Source: Novispirillum itersonii subsp. itersonii ATCC 12639
Lineage (GTDB): Bacteria; Pseudomonadota; Alphaproteobacteria; Rhodospirillales; Rhodospirillaceae
DNA length: 64,000 nt
Assembly: GCF_000381985.1 (NCBI RefSeq)
Contig: NZ_KB907345.1
Coordinates: 87,799 to 151,798, forward strand
Direction of reading: 5' to 3'
Part shown: positions 39,736 to 48,051 of the stretch, in pieces
Layout of the letters: every line of letters begins with the position of its first letter
Position numbering within the stretch: position 1 is the first letter of the stretch
Notes under the pieces: model-generated
The model's database searches: none
What the model was told of the DNA's origin: nothing
The model's input: only the letters and a program-made list of their open reading frames with translations
Program-made: the position numbers and the translations under genes

Positions 39736-40410
39736 ATGACCGACCTGACCCTTGATGACATGCGTGATCAGCTGGTGCTGGCGGCGCTGGCGCACATTCC
39801 CTTTGATGGCTGGAGCCTGCGCGCCCTGCGCCATGCCGCGCAGGACTGCGACTTTGACGCTTCGGTCCCGGAGCGGCTGTTCCCCCATGGGGTGATTGAC
39901 GCGGTGGAGCATTTCACCCGCCTTGCCGATGTGCGGATGGCCGATGATGCACAGGCCCTGCTGACCGATGGCGACAAGGTGCGCGACCGGCTGTTCAAGG
40001 TGATACAGGCCCGTCTGATGCGCTGGCAGGATCATAAGGAAGCGGTGCGCCGTGCCCTGTCGGTCTATGCCCTGCCGACCAACCTGACCCGGGCCGCCGC
40101 TGCCACGGCCCGCACGGCGGATGCCATCTGGCGGGCTGCCGGGGACCGGTCCAATGACTTCAACTGGTATACCAAGCGCGCGTCACTGACCGGCATTTAT
40201 GCCGCCACCCTGCTGTACTGGCTGGATGACAGCAGCGAAGAGTCGGTGGAGACCTGGAATTATCTGCACCGCCGCCTTGATGGTATGGTGGCCGCGATCA
40301 AGACCCGTCAGTCGATTCAGAAAAAGGTGGAGAAAACCTTCAGCCACCTGCCGGGGCCGTTCGCGCTGCTGGCGCAGGCCCGCCGCCTGCGGCCACGCAT
40401 GCCGACCTGA
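39736..40410 (+). CDS. COQ9 family protein
   Basis: The ATG at 39736 follows AAAGGAGTGG; 224 residues. The TetR-like fold region is followed by the COQ9 signature FNWYTKRASLTGIYAATLLYWLDDSSE. COQ9 binds isoprenoid lipids and supports COQ7-type hydroxylation in ubiquinone biosynthesis. It probably shares the def transcript, ending at a strong hairpin 20 bases downstream. Confidence 0.9.
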   Translation: MTDLTLDDMRDQLVLAALAHIPFDGWSLRALRHAAQDCDFDASVPERLFPHGVIDAVEHFTRLADVRMADDAQALLTDGDKVRDRLFKVIQARLMRWQDHKEAVRRALSVYALPTNLTRAAAATARTADAIWRAAGDRSNDFNWYTKRASLTGIYAATLLYWLDDSSEESVETWNYLHRRLDGMVAAIKTRQSIQKKVEKTFSHLPGPFALLAQARRLRPRMPT

Positions 40411-40430
40411 GGGGCGGGGAAGACAGGCGA

Positions 40431-40466
40431 AAAGGTGCGACGGGGTCCCCTGTCGCACCTTTTTTG
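40431..40466 (+). terminator. Rho-independent terminator
   Basis: AAAGGTGCGAC pairs with GTCGCACCTTT followed by TTTT, 21 bases after the COQ9 gene. Confidence 0.88.
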
Positions 40467-40533
40467 TCTCTCCTCGAGCGGTCAGACAGGCCGGACCCCA
40501 TCTTTGTCTGAAAATGGCCCGGCTGTTTGCGGG

Positions 40534-41079
40534 TCAGTCTGTCGCCAGCAGCACTGCCCGCAGGGCCGCCGCCCCCTGATCCAGCGGGCCGGAATTGTCG
40601 ATACGGATCAGCCGGGGATGATCGACGCTGAAGGCGGCGGCCCGGGCCAGACGGCGCTCAATCTCGTCGGCGGTTTCGCGGCCCCGGTTTTCCAGCCGCC
40701 CCCGCAGAACCTCGGGCGTGACGGTGATCAGAACCGGTCTCAGGTCAGGGAACAGGGCCGCGGCCTGATCCAGATAGCCGCGTGAGCCGTTGACCACCAC
40801 CGACAGCCCGTTCGCCAGCCAGCTCCGTACTTCGGTGCCGATGCCATAGTGCAGGCCGTTGCCGTCCCAGTGCAGGCAGAAAGCGCCATGGGCCTGCCGG
40901 GTGGCGAATTCCGCCGTGGTCAGGGCAATATGGTTTTCGCCCCCGGCATCCACCGGGCGGGTGATGTAACGGTGGGCGAAGACCAGCGGTGTCGCTGGCG
41001 GCAGCGCGGCGCGGCACCGGTCGATCAGACTGTCTTTGCCAGCCCCGGATGGGCCGATGATGTAAAACAGGGTCGGCAT
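40534..41079 (-). CDS. phnN: ribose 1,5-bisphosphate phosphokinase
   Basis: The 181-residue P-loop kinase starts MPTLFYIIGPSGAGKDSLID (Walker A at residues 9-16) and resembles guanylate kinase-like PhnN (FAHRYITRP, FCLHWDGNGLHYGIG, VNGSRGYL, RGRENR-like lid). PhnN makes PRPP from ribose 1,5-bisphosphate in phosphonate use. No other phn gene is in the window. Confidence 0.88.
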   Translation of the reverse strand: MPTLFYIIGPSGAGKDSLIDRCRAALPPATPLVFAHRYITRPVDAGGENHIALTTAEFATRQAHGAFCLHWDGNGLHYGIGTEVRSWLANGLSVVVNGSRGYLDQAAALFPDLRPVLITVTPEVLRGRLENRGRETADEIERRLARAAAFSVDHPRLIRIDNSGPLDQGAAALRAVLLATD

Positions 41080-41323
41080 CGTGGCCCCTTGCTGTCTGAT
41101 GGGCGGAAGCGGGCGCAGTGTGGGCCGGGCCGGGCCGGGCTGTCTATCGCAGGGTGTGCGTATTCCCTTTCCGATATTTTGTTTACCTATGCGTCACTCT
41201 GCGTTACAACGGTTTCAGACCCCGGCGGAAGCCCCGCAGTTTCTGGCCGGTTTTTAATAAAAATCAAAGCAGTACGGCATTTCTCCCCGCTGCGGCGGGC
41301 CGTGCCGGACGGGAGGCCAGATC

Positions 41324-41623
41324 ATGTCCATTGCCGTTATTGAAGACCGGATCCGTGATGTTCTGCCCAACATCGGGGCGTTGCGGGCGGTGGTTAAGTT
41401 CGACCTTAAAGGCGAAGGTATACTCCGAATCGATGCCACCCAGACCCCGGCGGTGATCAGCCGCGAAGATGGCCCCGCCGATACCACCATCATCATCACC
41501 GCCGCCAATCTCGAAAAACTGATGGACGGTAAAATGGATGCGATGGTCGCGTTCGCGCTGGGCAAGATCAAGGTTGATGGCTCGAAAGGGCTGGCCGCAA
41601 AGCTGACCGGTCTGCTGACCTGA
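41324..41623 (+). CDS. SCP2 sterol-binding domain protein
   Basis: The 99-residue protein is a stand-alone SCP2 fold: LRAVVKFDLKGEGILRIDA, DTTIIITAANLEKLMDGKMD and AFALGKIKVDGSKGLAAKL. Such small proteins bind lipids or act as carriers in the cytoplasm. It is monocistronic, with a terminator downstream. Confidence 0.92.
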   Translation: MSIAVIEDRIRDVLPNIGALRAVVKFDLKGEGILRIDATQTPAVISREDGPADTTIIITAANLEKLMDGKMDAMVAFALGKIKVDGSKGLAAKLTGLLT

Positions 41624-41677
41624 GAGAGAATGGTCTGACAATTTTTATGTCCGTTTTTGTAATTGTTCTTGTTCCCG

Positions 41678-41712
41678 GCCCGGCTCCATAAACGGTGGAG
41701 CCGGGCTTTTTT
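41678..41712 (+). terminator. Rho-independent terminator
   Basis: GCCCGGCTCCA and TGGAGCCGGGC form an 11-bp stem followed by six T residues. Confidence 0.92.
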
Positions 41713-41885
41713 ATGGCAATGCAGTAAATAAATGTGCGTATGCGGTGTTACCGCGGGCAGGAATGACTTTTTTCAGGGTTGGGCCCTGTGTTAGATTCTG
41801 TACCGCTTGGGAATGGGCTCTTACCGGCCAATATCACCGGCCAGATATATTTGGCAGGTGTGCGGTTCTGTTCAGTATGGGGATG

Positions 41886-41906
41886 AGAGATAGGTTTCCT
41901 ATCTCT
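41886..41906. promoter_or_regulatory. palindrome upstream of GcvA-type LysR gene
   Basis: AGAGATAGG-TTT-CCTATCTCT is a perfect 9-bp-arm dyad 15 bases upstream of the start codon, just before the GGAGGG ribosome site. It could be an autoregulatory operator or an mRNA hairpin controlling translation. Confidence 0.6.
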
Positions 41907-41921
41907 GGGACAGGAGGGACC

Positions 41922-42848
41922 ATGAAACGTCGTTTACCGTCGTTGAATGCGTTGCGTGCTTTTGAAGCGGCTGCCCGGCACGGCAGCTTTGTTGAGGCGG
42001 CTGAGGAACTGGCGGTGACCCCGGCAGCGGTCAGCCACCAGATTAAGGGGCTGGAAGAGGCCCTGGGCGTGTCGATGTTCATCCGCCACCACCGGGCGGT
42101 GGAACTGACGGCGGCTGGCCGGCGCCTGCTGCCGGGCCTGAGTGATGCGTTTGACCGCATCGCCCGGGCGGTGGAAGGGGTGCGCCCGGCGCGGGAGGCC
42201 CCGGTGACCATCACCGTGCCTCCGGCGTTTGCCGCCAAATGGCTGGCCCCGCGTCTCGAAGGGTTCATGGCCCAGTACCCGGATGTACCGATCCGGGTGC
42301 AGGCTGAGGCGGCGGTGATCGATCTTGATATGGCGGAGATTGATCTGGGCGTCCGCACCATCACCGCGCCGGAGGCTGCACCTGAAAACAAGGCGGAGCG
42401 CCTGTTCGAGGACTGGGTGTTTCCGGTCTGCGGGCCGCTGCTGCGCATGGTGCTGAAAGCCCCGGCCAATTTAAGCATGCAGACGGTGATCGTTGACGAG
42501 CTCAGCGAAACGCAGGGCGGATATGTCAGCTGGCCGCACTGGCTGGAGGCTGCCGGGGCCGCAACCCTGAAACCGGCGAAAGAGCTGCGGTTCAGTCACA
42601 GCACACTGGCACTGGATGCTGCTGCACGCGGGCAGGGTGTGGCACTGGCGCGGGGCAGTCTGGTGCTGAATGAAATGCGGTCCGGGGCTTTGGTCCGTCC
42701 GTTTGACACGGCGATCCCGGCAGGCAAATCGTATCATCTGGTCCGCAGCCGCACCAACCCGCTGCGCCCGAAAGCCCAGCTGTTCTATGACTGGCTGATC
42801 AGCGAGGCCACCACCTTCCGGGATGAGAACCCGAAGCTGGTCCGCTGA
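41922..42848 (+). CDS. LysR family regulator, GcvA-like
   Basis: The ATG at 41922 follows CAGGAGGGA; 308 residues. It opens LPSLNALRAFEAAARHGSFV, typical of GcvA/AmpR-like LysR proteins, with HTH AEELAVTPAAVSHQIKGLEE, then a substrate-binding-like domain. No divergent partner gene is present (SCP2 lies upstream on the same strand), so the target is unknown. Confidence 0.92.
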   Translation: MKRRLPSLNALRAFEAAARHGSFVEAAEELAVTPAAVSHQIKGLEEALGVSMFIRHHRAVELTAAGRRLLPGLSDAFDRIARAVEGVRPAREAPVTITVPPAFAAKWLAPRLEGFMAQYPDVPIRVQAEAAVIDLDMAEIDLGVRTITAPEAAPENKAERLFEDWVFPVCGPLLRMVLKAPANLSMQTVIVDELSETQGGYVSWPHWLEAAGAATLKPAKELRFSHSTLALDAAARGQGVALARGSLVLNEMRSGALVRPFDTAIPAGKSYHLVRSRTNPLRPKAQLFYDWLISEATTFRDENPKLVR

Positions 42849-42909
42849 CCGGTCAGTTACCGAGGCCAGCAGACACCGGGGGTCCCGGTGTCTGCTGATA
42901 TCATTGTTT

Positions 42910-42949
42910 ATGGGGGGGCTTATGGGGGCTTATGGGGGCTTATGGGGCT
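42910..42949. repeat. 10-base tandem repeat at the dusA 3' end
   Basis: TATGGGGGCT repeats about four times across the dusA stop codon. A second tandem repeat (15-base CTGTTCTGGCACACC units, about 42990-43035) lies inside the gene and encodes PEQGV repeats. Confidence 0.75.
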
Positions 42950-44046
42950 GAGTCCGCCAGCTGCTGGTCTGCCGGGACGTCTTCAGGAATCCCCTGTTCT
43001 GGCACACCCTGCTCTGGCACCCCCTGTTCTGGCACATGCGCCAGCGCTGCCAGCAGCACGCCGAGATCGGCGCCTTTTTTCGGGGCATTCTCGCTTAAAT
43101 GCCGCCGCCATGCCCGTGCCCCCGGCAAGCCCTGAAAGATCCCCAGAATATGGCGGGTCATGCTGTGCAGGGGCACACCTTTCAGCAACTGGGCTTCGAC
43201 GTAGGGCACAAAGGCGCGCACGGCATCGTGGCGGCTGACCGGGGGATGGGGATCGCCGTAAATCAGCTGATCGGCCTGTGCCAGACTATAAGGGGTCTCA
43301 TAAGCAGCCCGTCCGATCATGCAGCCCTGCAGGTCCGTCAGGTGCGGCAGGCACTCTTCCAGCGATTTCAGGCCGCCGTTCAGGACAATATCGAGGTGGG
43401 GATAGTCCTGCTTGACGCGGTGCACCACATCATGGCGCAGCGGCGGGATTTCGCGGTTTTCTTTCGGTGACAGGCCTTTCAGCCATGCCTTACGGGCGTG
43501 AATGATGAACACCCGGCATCCGGCGGCGGAAACCGTGTCGATGAACCGCCGCAGGTGATCGTAGCTGTCCAGATCATCAATGCCCAGCCGGTGTTTGACC
43601 GTCACCGGCAGGCCGCAGGCATCCTGCATCGCCTTGACGCCATCGGCGACCAGCTCCGGCTCGGCCATCAGGCAGGCCCCGAAGCGCCCGGACGAGACGC
43701 GGTCAGACGGGCAGCCGACATTCAGGTTGACCTCGGCATAGCCCCACTCTTCGGCAATGCGGGCGCACTCGGCCAACTGGGCAGGATCAGAGCCGCCAAG
43801 CTGCAGGGCCAGCGGGTTTTCCCGCGCGTCATAGTCAAGAAAGCGCGGACGCTGCCCGAACAGGATCGCCCCGGTCACCACCATCTCGGTATACAGCAGC
43901 GTGCGCCGGGTCAGCCCGCGGGCGAACATGCGGTAATGGCGGTCCGTCCAATCAAGCATCGGCGCGACAGAGAGGCGGCGGGGGAGGGAATGCGTTGATT
44001 TGTCAGGCTTAATCACTTGATCCTGCTTCATTGATACGGGCGCCAT
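42940..44046 (-). CDS. dusA: tRNA-dihydrouridine(20/20a) synthase
   Basis: The 368-residue protein has DusA landmarks: SVAPMLDWTDRHYRMFARGL, the catalytic-cysteine segment EVNLNVGCPSDRV, VTVKHRLGIDD, FIIHARKAWLKGLSPKENR and the GGL/IGRAAYE FMN phosphate site. It reduces U20/U20a in tRNA. The C-terminus carries a low-complexity tail with three PEQGV/I repeats. Its 5' end borders the prophage; dusA is an established phage integration target. Confidence 0.95.
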   Translation of the reverse strand: MAPVSMKQDQVIKPDKSTHSLPRRLSVAPMLDWTDRHYRMFARGLTRRTLLYTEMVVTGAILFGQRPRFLDYDARENPLALQLGGSDPAQLAECARIAEEWGYAEVNLNVGCPSDRVSSGRFGACLMAEPELVADGVKAMQDACGLPVTVKHRLGIDDLDSYDHLRRFIDTVSAAGCRVFIIHARKAWLKGLSPKENREIPPLRHDVVHRVKQDYPHLDIVLNGGLKSLEECLPHLTDLQGCMIGRAAYETPYSLAQADQLIYGDPHPPVSRHDAVRAFVPYVEAQLLKGVPLHSMTRHILGIFQGLPGARAWRRHLSENAPKKGADLGVLLAALAHVPEQGVPEQGVPEQGIPEDVPADQQLADSAP

Positions 44047-44324
44047 TCCCGACGGTTTTCCGCCATTCAGGTGACCGCCTGGTACCCGTATGGCACCGGT
44101 TTATCAGACGCTGGTACCACGGGGATTTGGTCGAATGGCACCTTATACTATTACGGAGCACGGTGGAAAATACCGCTGCATCGTCCGTGGACTATTTCGC
44201 GGTTGAGGTCTGTCTTCCCGGCCCGGCAGTGGGCAGCGCTGCGTCCGTGTCGGTCGGTATCTACCACGGCGCATCGCCTGTGCCCTTTGAGAAAGCCGTC
44301 ATCATTGGGGTTCCTCCCACTTGA
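44047..44324 (+). pseudogene. possible frameshifted tail-protein remnant between dusA and the prophage genes
   Basis: Reading rightward, one frame gives TAWYPYGTGLSDAGTTGIWS and the next gives AASSVDYFAVEVCLPGPAVG followed by GIYHGASPVPFEKAVIIGVP before a stop at 44322. Joined by a frameshift near 44155, they look like the C-terminus of a phage fibre or surface protein. No start or full domain is visible. It may instead be non-coding attachment-site DNA. Confidence 0.3.
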
Positions 44325-44691
44325 TGGGGGCCACGGTACCGGGGAGTTGTTTTGCAACGGCAAGCGCGGCGTCTTTATCCTGAAAAACGCGGGGAATTGC
44401 CGACCGGTCACCGTGTGCGGTCATGCGGGGGGACACAACAATCCAGCCCTCAAGCCGCTTCGGTGCGTTTCTCAGCAACAAGCACCGATCATCATGGCGG
44501 GTGGCCTCCCCATTTGAATAGAAAGTGGAAATCTTTTCGTCCTTGTAACCTTTATAGGCAACGACAGCTTCTTTGCGGTTAATGATGCCAATAACTCTCG
44601 CTGGAATTATTTCGACAACTTCTTTCGATTCATTGCGACGCCAGACTTCCACCGGCTTATGGATATTAATGTAGATGTCTTTGTCAGACAT
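44302..44691 (-). CDS. hypothetical prophage protein
   Basis: The ATG at 44691 (MSDKDIYINIHKPVEVWRRN) gives 129 residues. It is the last gene of the leftward early operon, starting 3 bases after the previous stop. It is beta-rich in its first half (VIGIINRKEAVVAYKGYKDE). Codon use is more AT-rich than the neighbouring host genes. No family is recognised. Confidence 0.65.
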   Translation of the reverse strand: MSDKDIYINIHKPVEVWRRNESKEVVEIIPARVIGIINRKEAVVAYKGYKDEKISTFYSNGEATRHDDRCLLLRNAPKRLEGWIVVSPRMTAHGDRSAIPRVFQDKDAALAVAKQLPGTVAPIKWEEPQ

Positions 44692-44693
44692 GA

Positions 44694-45161
44694 TCAGCAA
44701 TCCCTGAAATAGCCGTGGGCCCGGCAGGTGGCGCGGAGGGTGACGGCGATGGTTTCGGCCTCGTCCGCCATGCCTTCGGTTATAACGTCGGGGTCATCGG
44801 CGTGTTGCAGCAGGGCATCCCGGATCCCCTCATAGGCCCGGTCGAAGGCTGACCCCTCGCGCAGCACCAGCGTTCCGGCGGCCAGCTCATCGCGCAGGGC
44901 GAAGGCGAAGGCCATGAAGCACAGCGGCAGCGGTTTGGCTTCCAGCGGCTGCGTCAGGGCGGTTTCCAGCCGTTTCAGGCGGCGCAGGCGCTGTGCGAGA
45001 TTTCCGGCGGCCATCGCCTCTGCCTCGGCATCGGTCAGCGCCTGCAGGATCGCGATATCACTGTCCTTGCCCTCGTTGGCCGCCTTCATCCACCGCAGGA
45101 ACAGGCGGGGAAAGAGTGCCAGTTCAATCCGGCGGCGGTCGGAGGTGTGGGCATGGGTCAT
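44694..45161 (-). CDS. hypothetical prophage protein
   Basis: The 155-residue, mostly helical protein (LTDAEAEAMAAGNLAQRLRR; LRDELAAGTLVLREGSAFDR) has its start overlapping the stop of the 66-residue gene at 45158 by 4 bases, so it is translationally coupled within the leftward operon. The function is unknown. Confidence 0.65.
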   Translation of the reverse strand: MTHAHTSDRRRIELALFPRLFLRWMKAANEGKDSDIAILQALTDAEAEAMAAGNLAQRLRRLKRLETALTQPLEAKPLPLCFMAFAFALRDELAAGTLVLREGSAFDRAYEGIRDALLQHADDPDVITEGMADEAETIAVTLRATCRAHGYFRDC

Positions 45162-45358
45162 CCCCGCACCTCCCGCATGGGGGGCCGGTCCTTGTGGGCA
45201 CGGTGCAGTTTCCGGCCGTTCAGGGTGCGCCAGCGGAAGCAGTGCGGCCCGTGCTTTGCCTGTACCCGCGCTGTCGGGTTGCGGGCGTCGGGGTGGTCGG
45301 GCGACACCAGAACGGTGACGGTATAGCCCCGGTCGGTGATGTAATTCAGCAGCTGCAT
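45158..45358 (-). CDS. small hypothetical prophage protein
   Basis: The 66-residue protein MQLLNYITDRGYTVTVLVSP... starts 6 bases after the upstream HTH gene's stop and overlaps the next gene by 4 bases. It is basic and beta-rich. No known domain. Confidence 0.55.
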   Translation of the reverse strand: MQLLNYITDRGYTVTVLVSPDHPDARNPTARVQAKHGPHCFRWRTLNGRKLHRAHKDRPPMREVRG

Positions 45359-45364
45359 ATCGGC

Positions 45365-45736
45365 TCAGCCCCCCGCCATGGTGTTGACCAGCGCGCGGAC
45401 ACTGGCCTGCTGTGCCGGGGGCAGCCGCAGCAGCGACTGTAGATGCAAGAGGTTATCCGTATCCATCAGCGGGTCATCCGCCACAGGCCCGATGCCCGCC
45501 GGTGCGCCTGTGTCTGACTGCATCAGCCACGCCGGGGTCACCCCAAGGGCAGCGGCAATCGGGACCATCCGGCTGGCGGATACGCGGTTGAGACCGCGTT
45601 CGTACTTCTGCACCTGCTGGAAGGAAACGCCGATTTTGGCGGCAAGCTGCTGCTGGGTCAGGCCCAGCAGGATGCGGCGCAGGCGGATGCGCTTGCCGAC
45701 TTCGAGGTCAATCGGGGTGGGGGATTTCTGGGTCAT
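45365..45736 (-). CDS. XRE family helix-turn-helix regulator
   Basis: The 123-residue protein has a Cro/C1-type HTH: GKRIRLRRILLGLTQQQLAA then IGVSFQQVQKYERGLNRVSA, the alphaproteobacterial XRE style. The C-terminus (about residues 75-123) is a short helical tail. It lies in the leftward early operon, separate from the CI-like gene at 48388, and may be a secondary regulator. Confidence 0.88.
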   Translation of the reverse strand: MTQKSPTPIDLEVGKRIRLRRILLGLTQQQLAAKIGVSFQQVQKYERGLNRVSASRMVPIAAALGVTPAWLMQSDTGAPAGIGPVADDPLMDTDNLLHLQSLLRLPPAQQASVRALVNTMAGG

Positions 45737-45810
45737 AATCAGGGCTTTCAGGGCAGGGCCGCCAGGACCGGCAGCGGCATCAGATGAGAGTCTGGAGTCA
45801 GCAGGGCGGA

Positions 45811-46620
45811 TCAGCGGACGGCCGCCTTGAAATCCTGCTCGATGACCGCGCCGGTCAGGCTGCGGCCCCCGGCCCGGATGAAGGCACGGACGGCTTTTTC
45901 CAGCCCATCCATCGGCAGGTACGGGCGCAGGGCTTCCAGATCCAGCGTGGCGCGGTCGAGATCGCGGAAGGTCCAGTCCGCCCGCAGGCTGGTGGTGCTG
46001 CCATAGTCGCCCCGTGTGCGGCTGAGGTCGGCAGCGCTGGCGGCGGTGGCTTTGGCGGCCAGTGCCTCGGCCTCGGCCTTGGCGCGGGCTTCTTCTTCCG
46101 CCGACAGGGCGGCGGACAGGTCGGCATCCGTGCGCATGGCGGCAGCGGCGGTGCGGGCCTCTTCCTCCGCCTTTGCCCGTTCGGCGGCGGCGCGGGCGGC
46201 CTCTTCCTGACGGCGGCGGGCTTCGGCATCGGCCTTCTGCTTCAGGTAGGCGGACAGGCGGCGTTCCATCTGGGTCTTGGCCCCGGCCAGCGGATCGGTG
46301 ATGCCTTTAAACCAGCCGTCAACAGTCTTGCCGCCTTCCAGATAGGGGGCCTTTTCGCTTACCCGGGCGGTGTCCGCCGTCTTACCGCAGGCCTGAATCT
46401 GTTTAACGAAATCGGCGATCCGTCCGGCGGTTTCGTCATCCTCAATCACCGCCGGGGTGCGGTCGGCAGCAGCCAGCAGGGCATCGCGGCGGCTGGTCAG
46501 GTCGGCATACTGCACCACCAGACGGTCGCGGATCGGGTTGGCATCCGGCGGGGCGGCGTTGTGGCCAATCACGGCAGCCGGGAACAGGGCATCGGCGGGG
46601 GTAAGGGGCTGTTCAGGCAT
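45811..46620 (-). CDS. conserved phage protein with central coiled coil
   Basis: The ATG at 46620 (MPEQPLTPADALF) gives 269 residues. An IGHNAAPPD motif near residues 18-26 is followed by helices, then an Ala/Glu/Arg-rich coiled coil (about 125-190) and a C-terminal domain (LRPYLPMDGLEKAVRAFIRA). Related proteins beginning IGHNS/A are common in alphaproteobacterial phages near early genes; the role is not known to me, though DNA metabolism is likely. Confidence 0.75.
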   Translation of the reverse strand: MPEQPLTPADALFPAAVIGHNAAPPDANPIRDRLVVQYADLTSRRDALLAAADRTPAVIEDDETAGRIADFVKQIQACGKTADTARVSEKAPYLEGGKTVDGWFKGITDPLAGAKTQMERRLSAYLKQKADAEARRRQEEAARAAAERAKAEEEARTAAAAMRTDADLSAALSAEEEARAKAEAEALAAKATAASAADLSRTRGDYGSTTSLRADWTFRDLDRATLDLEALRPYLPMDGLEKAVRAFIRAGGRSLTGAVIEQDFKAAVR

Positions 46621-46717
46621 CCGGGTGTGTGTCCTTTGGGTCAGACAGGCGGCGGCATCGTGTGCAGGTCGATGCGGCGGCGGGGGGAGAAGAAGGGAAG
46701 GGGGGCTTGGGAATCGG

Positions 46718-46915
46718 TCAGGCCCGGGGCAGGGAAACAACGGTTTCCGGCAGGGGCAGGCAGGCCAGCAGGGGGACAAGGCGCTTGCCGGTGTGGCCCT
46801 GTACCAGCACCTGCCCCCGGTATTCGGCGCAGTGGGGCACCATGGTGACGGTGACAACTTCGCCGCCGTTCAGCACCCGGTCGCCCGGGCGGGGGTCAAA
46901 ACTGGTCGTCGTCAT
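46718..46915 (-). CDS. small hypothetical prophage protein
   Basis: The 65-residue, beta-rich protein MTTTSFDPRPGDRVLNGGEV... resembles a compact SH3-like barrel in pattern (GDRVLNGGEVVTVTMV; VLVQGHTGKRLVPL). It lies between the 46620 and 47921 genes in the leftward operon. No family assigned. Confidence 0.6.
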   Translation of the reverse strand: MTTTSFDPRPGDRVLNGGEVVTVTMVPHCAEYRGQVLVQGHTGKRLVPLLACLPLPETVVSLPRA

Positions 46916-47579
46916 CGGCGGGGCATCCTGTCAGGTAAGCCGGGGGCGTTCGCGGGCCGGGGTGGCTGCGGGGTTGCGTCGTTGATGTCGGAAGGTATCG
47001 GGGGGCTGGTCGGCCGAAGCTCGGGGGGATCAGCCGCACCGGGGTTTTATGCCGGCGGACCGGCCAGCCGCCGGATACCTCTGCCGCAGAACCGCTGCGG
47101 CGCCGGGGGGAGATCGGTGAGGGTATGGGATGGGCCATCCCGGCATTGCTGCCACCCCCTTCCGGGCGGGGGAGGGGTGCCCTGTGTTTTGGGGTGCGGG
47201 CGGTAAATTACGGAGGCTTCTCCGCTGGAAGTCGGGCGTTGCCCTTCACTTCACCGCTGTTCCGCCGCACCGGAGAGCGCATCCCCTGCGTCCCGGCCCT
47301 GCCCATGCCATGCGGGATCATGGGCAGTTGGGATGCGCTCACCGCTGCTGCGGGGCCCGGCCTTTCACCGGGGCGGGGGTGTCGTGTGCCACCCCTCAGA
47401 CCGTCACGCCGTCACCGCGCCGTTTCCCTTGATTTCCCCGCAATCATTACGCCACCGGGGTTTGACTGATTCCGCCCCGTTGATGCATCCGGGAACAGGG
47501 CGGGCAGCATCAGGGGCACTGTTCAGGCACACCGCAGGCACGGGAGCCCAGGAAGGGGTGGCAACCCGAAACAGGGCCG
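46916..47579. other. gene-poor stretch in the leftward early region
   Basis: These 660 bases hold only Arg/Pro-rich open frames on both strands that look like chance reading of GC-rich DNA. I see no convincing start, ribosome site or domain. It could contain very small genes or a decayed one. Confidence 0.5.
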
Positions 47580-47921
47580 CTATGCGGCGGCGAAGTGGTG
47601 ATAGGCGATCTGGTGGCGGATGTGCCGGGCCTCGGTATCCGGGGCTTCTCCGGCTTCCATCAGGGCTGACCATGCGCGGTCCTGAAACCCGTTGTCGGCC
47701 TGCAGGGTGGCGGTCAGGGCGTCGCGCATCGGGCCGGTGACTTCCGACCAGCGGGTCTTGCCGGTGCTGTCGGTGAAGTCAACGGCCAGACCGTTGATGC
47801 TGACCTCTCCGGTCAGGATGCCGACGTCGGTGGCGGCGGACACATCGACCCGCAGGTCAATCTGCTGGATCAATACCCCGTCATCGGTAACCGGGCTGGC
47901 GGTGCAGTCGAGGTAAGCCAT
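47580..47921 (-). CDS. hypothetical prophage protein, first gene of leftward operon
   Basis: The ATG at 47921 (MAYLDCTASPVTDDGVLIQQ) follows GAGGGGACG on the minus strand, a better start than 47963. The 113 residues form a beta-rich N-terminal half (VDVSAATDVGILTGEVSING) and a helical end. It lies about 85 bases downstream of a candidate repressor operator at 48004-48028, so it is probably the first gene under lysogenic control. Confidence 0.65.
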   Translation of the reverse strand: MAYLDCTASPVTDDGVLIQQIDLRVDVSAATDVGILTGEVSINGLAVDFTDSTGKTRWSEVTGPMRDALTATLQADNGFQDRAWSALMEAGEAPDTEARHIRHQIAYHHFAAA

Positions 47922-48003
47922 ATCGCGTCCCCTCAGGTGGTTGAATGCGGCGGTGCCGTTCATCTGAGGGGATGGTGGCGCGATATAAAACGATCGTCAA
48001 CTG

Positions 48004-48028
48004 AAAATCGCGATATATTGCGAATTTT
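48004..48028. promoter_or_regulatory. candidate CI-type operator (left)
   Basis: TCGCGATATATTGCGA (48008-48023) differs by one base from the perfect palindrome at 48878-48893, within AAAA...TTTT flanks. It lies upstream of the leftward operon. Confidence 0.7.
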
Positions 48029-48051
48029 ATGATCGGGGGATCGTGCATCCG

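Noticed and set aside
42910..42949. Tandem repeat considered as a CRISPR array
   Set aside because: 10-base units without spacers; it is a simple tandem repeat.
44302..44691. Considered as a dusA-type integrase because of its position
   Set aside because: 129 residues with no tyrosine-recombinase motifs (no R...HxxR...Y).
46457..47206. Long rightward frame in the prophage early region
   Set aside because: Glycine/arginine-rich translation antisense to the leftward genes and with no domain; it is a GC-rich shadow.
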